DNA of 64,000 bases from Citrobacter farmeri. GTDB lineage: Bacteria > Pseudomonadota > Gammaproteobacteria > Enterobacterales > Enterobacteriaceae. Positions 61,183 through 64,000 of the stretch are shown here, piece after piece. The translations under genes were made by a program, and so were the position numbers. Where the stretch lies: the NCBI RefSeq assembly GCF_019048065.1, contig NZ_CP077291.1:1612001-1676000 (forward strand), written 5' to 3'. Numbering within the stretch: position 1 is the first letter of the stretch; every line of letters begins with the position of its first letter. The notes below the pieces were generated by a model, which searched no databases, was not told the origin of the DNA, and saw nothing but the letters and a program-made list of their open reading frames with translations.

Positions 61183-64000
61183 CAGATCCAGCGGCTGCGC
61201 CTCGGCGATGATGTCGCCATAAATCTGATCGATGCCAATACCCGATAGCGTATCCATGACGATTGGCGTTTGCACCGGCCCGGCAATGGTTTTAATGCCC
61301 AAACGCTGGGCGTGCCCCTGAATAATCGACACCAGCATTTCATCCATCATGTTGCCGTGAATGCTGGCGCTCAGTTCACTGTCGAGCAGCAGGTAATCCG
61401 CCATGTTTTTGGTCATCAGATTGAAAATTTGCAGATCGCGGCCAATCTGGCTCACGATGATGTGACAACCTGCCTGACGTAATTTCTGGAGTGCCGCGGT
61501 GCTCTCCTGCGGATGCAGCAATAGCGCTTGCGCAGGCACAATCAGATGCAACAGGCGTCCCGGCAGGGGGCTCTGTTCCAGTTGGTTCAGGATTTCATCG
61601 ATTAGCGTTGCGCTGGCCAACCCGGCAGCGGAAAGGGGCAGGGCGACGCTGAGTCCTTTACTGGCAACCGCCGGGGCCGCATGATGGAAAAACTCATGGA
61701 GTACACGACGATCCAGCGCATGGTTGAGCGCCGGATCGGCTAAGCTGTCACGGAAGGCCTGCTCTTCCATGACTTCGCCTTCGCTGGTCCACAGGCGCAG
61801 CGAGATCAGCCAGAAACTACGTGCTTCGGGAATGCGTGGAGACGCTACGCCGCGGGCGACCATCAGCAAATGGTTATCTTTAATCATCCGCCACTGTTCA
61901 TCCAGCGACATCATCGCGCGCTCGTGATGCGCCAACTCCTGCTGCGGTTCATACACAGTAACCTGACCACGTCCGCCATTTTTAGAGGCATAGCAGGCAA
62001 TATCCGCCTGCGACATCACCTCAACGACCTGACAGTTGTTTTCGTCGATAAGCGTGATCCCGGCGCTGGCGCCAATGCGGTGCAGGCGGCCCTCCCACAT
62101 AAAGTGGTAATCGTTGACCGCGTTAATGATCCGCGTGGCGATAAAACGAGCGCTTTCAATATTACATTCCGGCAGCAGCAGACCGAACTCATCGCCACCC
62201 AGGCGCGCCAGCACGTCGCTGGAGCGCAGCATGCCAAGCATCAGTTGCGCCAGTTCACGCAGCAGCGCATCGCCCGCCGCGTGACCGGCACTGTCATTCA
62301 CCGCTTTAAAACGATCAAGATCGATGAAGACCAGCGCGTGACGCTGATGCGAACTGCTTACGGTTTGCAGCAGCAGCTTCAGTTTGTTTTCAAAACTTGC
62401 CCGGTTGGTCAGGTGGGTGAGGGCGTCGTGGGTGGCGCTGTAGCTCAGTTGGCGCAGCATCTTGCGCGATTCGGTGACATCCTGAATCACCAGCACCGAA
62501 CCAATATTGCCGCCGTCCAGGGTGCTGAGTGGCGTAATGCTGTAGTGAATATCGTAACTGCCGCCGTTGCGACAATGGAGAACCACATCCTGTTCAATGG
62601 CGGAACGGGACATATCGGCGCTGTAGATGTTTTCCATCAACGGGCCATTATCGCCAAAGGTGATCCGCAGTACTGTCAACAGCGGTACGCCAATGGCATT
62701 CTCCTGCTGCCAGCCGCTCATCTTCTCGGCGACCGGGTTCATAAAGGTAACCTTCATATCGACATCGATACACACCACCGCTTCCCCGATGGAGTCCAGC
62801 GTGATGTGCAGTCGCTCTTTTTCCTGAAACAGCGCTTCATTCAGCTGCTTCACTTCAGTCATGTCCATATTGATGCCGAGTAGTCGTTCGACTTCGCCAT
62901 CTTTATTTAACACCCGATTCGCCAGCGAGCGGATATGGCGGACGCCATCTTTCACCGCAATCCGGAATTCCATCTTAAACGGCAGGCGTGCGGCTAATGA
63001 GTCGCGAACCACCTTTTCCGCATACTCGCGGTCTTCCGGGATAACGCAGTCGTACCAGACCGACCAGGAGGGCTTAACATGGGCAGGAACTTCATACAGT
63101 TCGAACATACGCTTATCCCAACTGATCACGTCGGGTTGCAGTTCCCACTCCCAGATACCAATGCCGCCAGCTTCATTTGCCAGCGTGATGCGTTCCATCA
63201 GCCGTTTGTTGACCCATTCGGTATGTTTGAGATCGTTGATGTCTTCGATTTGTGCAATGAAGTAAAGCGGCGTGCCATCAGGATGGCGGACCAGCGAGAC
63301 GGCCAGCAGCGCCCAGACGACCTCGCCTTCGCGGGTGTAATAGCGTTTCTCCATTGAATAGCTATTAATGTCGCCGCTCACCAGTAGGGTGAGTTGTTCC
63401 AGATCGTTATTCAGATCTTCCGGCCAGGTGAGTTGTTGAAAGGTCAATGCGCGTAACTCATCCTGGCTATAACCAAGAAACTGGCATAACGCTTTGTTGG
63501 CCTGCAGCCATTGCCCTTCCGTACCAACCAGCGCCATGCCGATCGCCGAATATTCCATTGCGTTGCGAAAACGCTCTTCGCTTTCCGTAATGTGCTTACG
63601 CTCTGCGCGAAAAGCGTACATCACCATCGTCATGATATTCGCCGGCAACAGAATCATTAAGAACGGTAGCCACGGCAGGTTGTTCATGACATGCACTTTG
63701 GGAGTCACCAACAGCGACGGGTCGGATGCCATCATCAGCGACACCATCATGACGGTGGCGAGGAAGATAAGAAAGGCTTCCATCCGGGGCAGCCGCACAG
63801 CGCTCCACATCAGTAACACGATCACTAATGTGAAAGGCCACGGAACATACTTCATGGCGAACCAGCTCAACACTAAGGTCACCGTCAGCGTCAGCAGCGT
63901 TTCCAGGAGCAGGCGCGGATCGCGGTGGCGCAACAGGTAGTGCGGTTTGAACAATAAGCCCAACGGCACCAGCGCCAGGGCACCAATGGATTCCGACAGT
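61150..64000 (-). CDS. dgcE: diguanylate cyclase DgcE, 5' end outside window
   Basis: The visible 950 residues of a large membrane c-di-GMP cyclase (YegE, about 1100 residues in E. coli). The frame stays open to the edge and reads LSESIGALALVPLG there, inside the N-terminal MASE1 membrane domain. Three PAS/PAC repeats follow, then a GGDEF domain with an intact LARLGGDEFG catalytic loop and an RSSD inhibitory site five residues before it. The C-terminal EAL domain lacks the catalytic E-x-L and DDFG motifs, so it should not hydrolyse c-di-GMP. In E. coli it feeds c-di-GMP into MlrA-dependent curli control; mlrA is in this window too. Confidence 0.95.
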   Translation of the reverse strand, partial: LSESIGALALVPLGLLFKPHYLLRHRDPRLLLETLLTLTVTLVLSWFAMKYVPWPFTLVIVLLMWSAVRLPRMEAFLIFLATVMMVSLMMASDPSLLVTPKVHVMNNLPWLPFLMILLPANIMTMVMYAFRAERKHITESEERFRNAMEYSAIGMALVGTEGQWLQANKALCQFLGYSQDELRALTFQQLTWPEDLNNDLEQLTLLVSGDINSYSMEKRYYTREGEVVWALLAVSLVRHPDGTPLYFIAQIEDINDLKHTEWVNKRLMERITLANEAGGIGIWEWELQPDVISWDKRMFELYEVPAHVKPSWSVWYDCVIPEDREYAEKVVRDSLAARLPFKMEFRIAVKDGVRHIRSLANRVLNKDGEVERLLGINMDMTEVKQLNEALFQEKERLHITLDSIGEAVVCIDVDMKVTFMNPVAEKMSGWQQENAIGVPLLTVLRITFGDNGPLMENIYSADMSRSAIEQDVVLHCRNGGSYDIHYSITPLSTLDGGNIGSVLVIQDVTESRKMLRQLSYSATHDALTHLTNRASFENKLKLLLQTVSSSHQRHALVFIDLDRFKAVNDSAGHAAGDALLRELAQLMLGMLRSSDVLARLGGDEFGLLLPECNIESARFIATRIINAVNDYHFMWEGRLHRIGASAGITLIDENNCQVVEVMSQADIACYASKNGGRGQVTVYEPQQELAHHERAMMSLDEQWRMIKDNHLLMVARGVASPRIPEARSFWLISLRLWTSEGEVMEEQAFRDSLADPALNHALDRRVLHEFFHHAAPAVASKGLSVALPLSAAGLASATLIDEILNQLEQSPLPGRLLHLIVPAQALLLHPQESTAALQKLRQAGCHIIVSQIGRDLQIFNLMTKNMADYLLLDSELSASIHGNMMDEMLVSIIQGHAQRLGIKTIAGPVQTPIVMDTLSGIGIDQIYGDIIAEAQPLDLLLNTSYFAIN

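Noticed and set aside
61870..62883. 337-codon open frame antisense to dgcE
   Set aside because: Lies wholly in the dgcE PAS/GGDEF coding region; no start signal or family features.

Overview
The window looks like a chromosomal segment of an enterobacterium close to Citrobacter, Salmonella and Escherichia. Almost every protein is near-identical to an E. coli K-12 product, and gene order follows the E. coli galS-mgl-cdd-pbpG-dld-bglX-metG-thiMD-baeSR-mdtABCD-alkA-yegE stretch with local gains and losses. A 3-hydroxybenzoate/gentisate cluster, absent from E. coli K-12 but known from Klebsiella and Salmonella, points to Citrobacter or a neighbour. The species is inferred, not proven.

Layout. 1-4.1 kb: end of galS, then mglBAC (galactose ABC importer) behind a GalS operator and a CRP site. 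4.1-7.4 kb, minus strand: yeiS-like gene, sanA, cdd, yohK and yohJ. 7.6-13.6 kb: mhbR divergent from mhbTDHIM, which converts 3-hydroxybenzoate to fumarate and pyruvate and ends in a strong terminator. 13.6-18 kb: dusC, a collapsed mdtQ remnant, yohD, yohC, pbpG and a GNAT acetyltransferase. 18-26.4 kb: dld, bglX, the osmF-yehYXW osmolyte importer and the tiny gene yohO. 26.4-34.3 kb: mlrA, btsSR, yehS, yehR, metG, mrp.

34.3-37.6 kb is an AT-rich accessory interval between mrp and thiM. It holds an rcnB without rcnRA, two unrecognised overlapping small ORFs, an unrecognised lipoprotein and a short YadA-type trimeric autotransporter. In E. coli K-12 the same interval carries rcnRAB and the yehA-E fimbrial genes.

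37.6-45.5 kb: TPP riboswitch, thiMD, GntR regulator yegW, yegV-yegU-yegT (sugar kinase, ADP-ribosylglycohydrolase, nucleoside transporter), fbaB and yegS. 45.5-47.2 kb: the CyaR sRNA, which overlaps an apparently empty P2-type attachment site, then yegQ. 47.4-58.4 kb, minus strand: the envelope-stress/efflux operon mdtABCD-baeSR with a BaeR box upstream. 58.6-58.8 kb: a single Ibs/Sib type I toxin-antitoxin locus. 58.8-64 kb: yegD, alkA and dgcE, the last cut by the window edge.

No wholly new multi-gene system is evident. The most useful non-routine observations are the collapsed mdtQ remnant, the ibs/sib locus too short for standard gene calling, the small trimeric autotransporter in the AT-rich island, the empty integration site inside CyaR, and the aromatic-degradation cluster placed between yohJ and dusC. 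No rRNA, tRNA, CRISPR array, IS element or prophage was seen.
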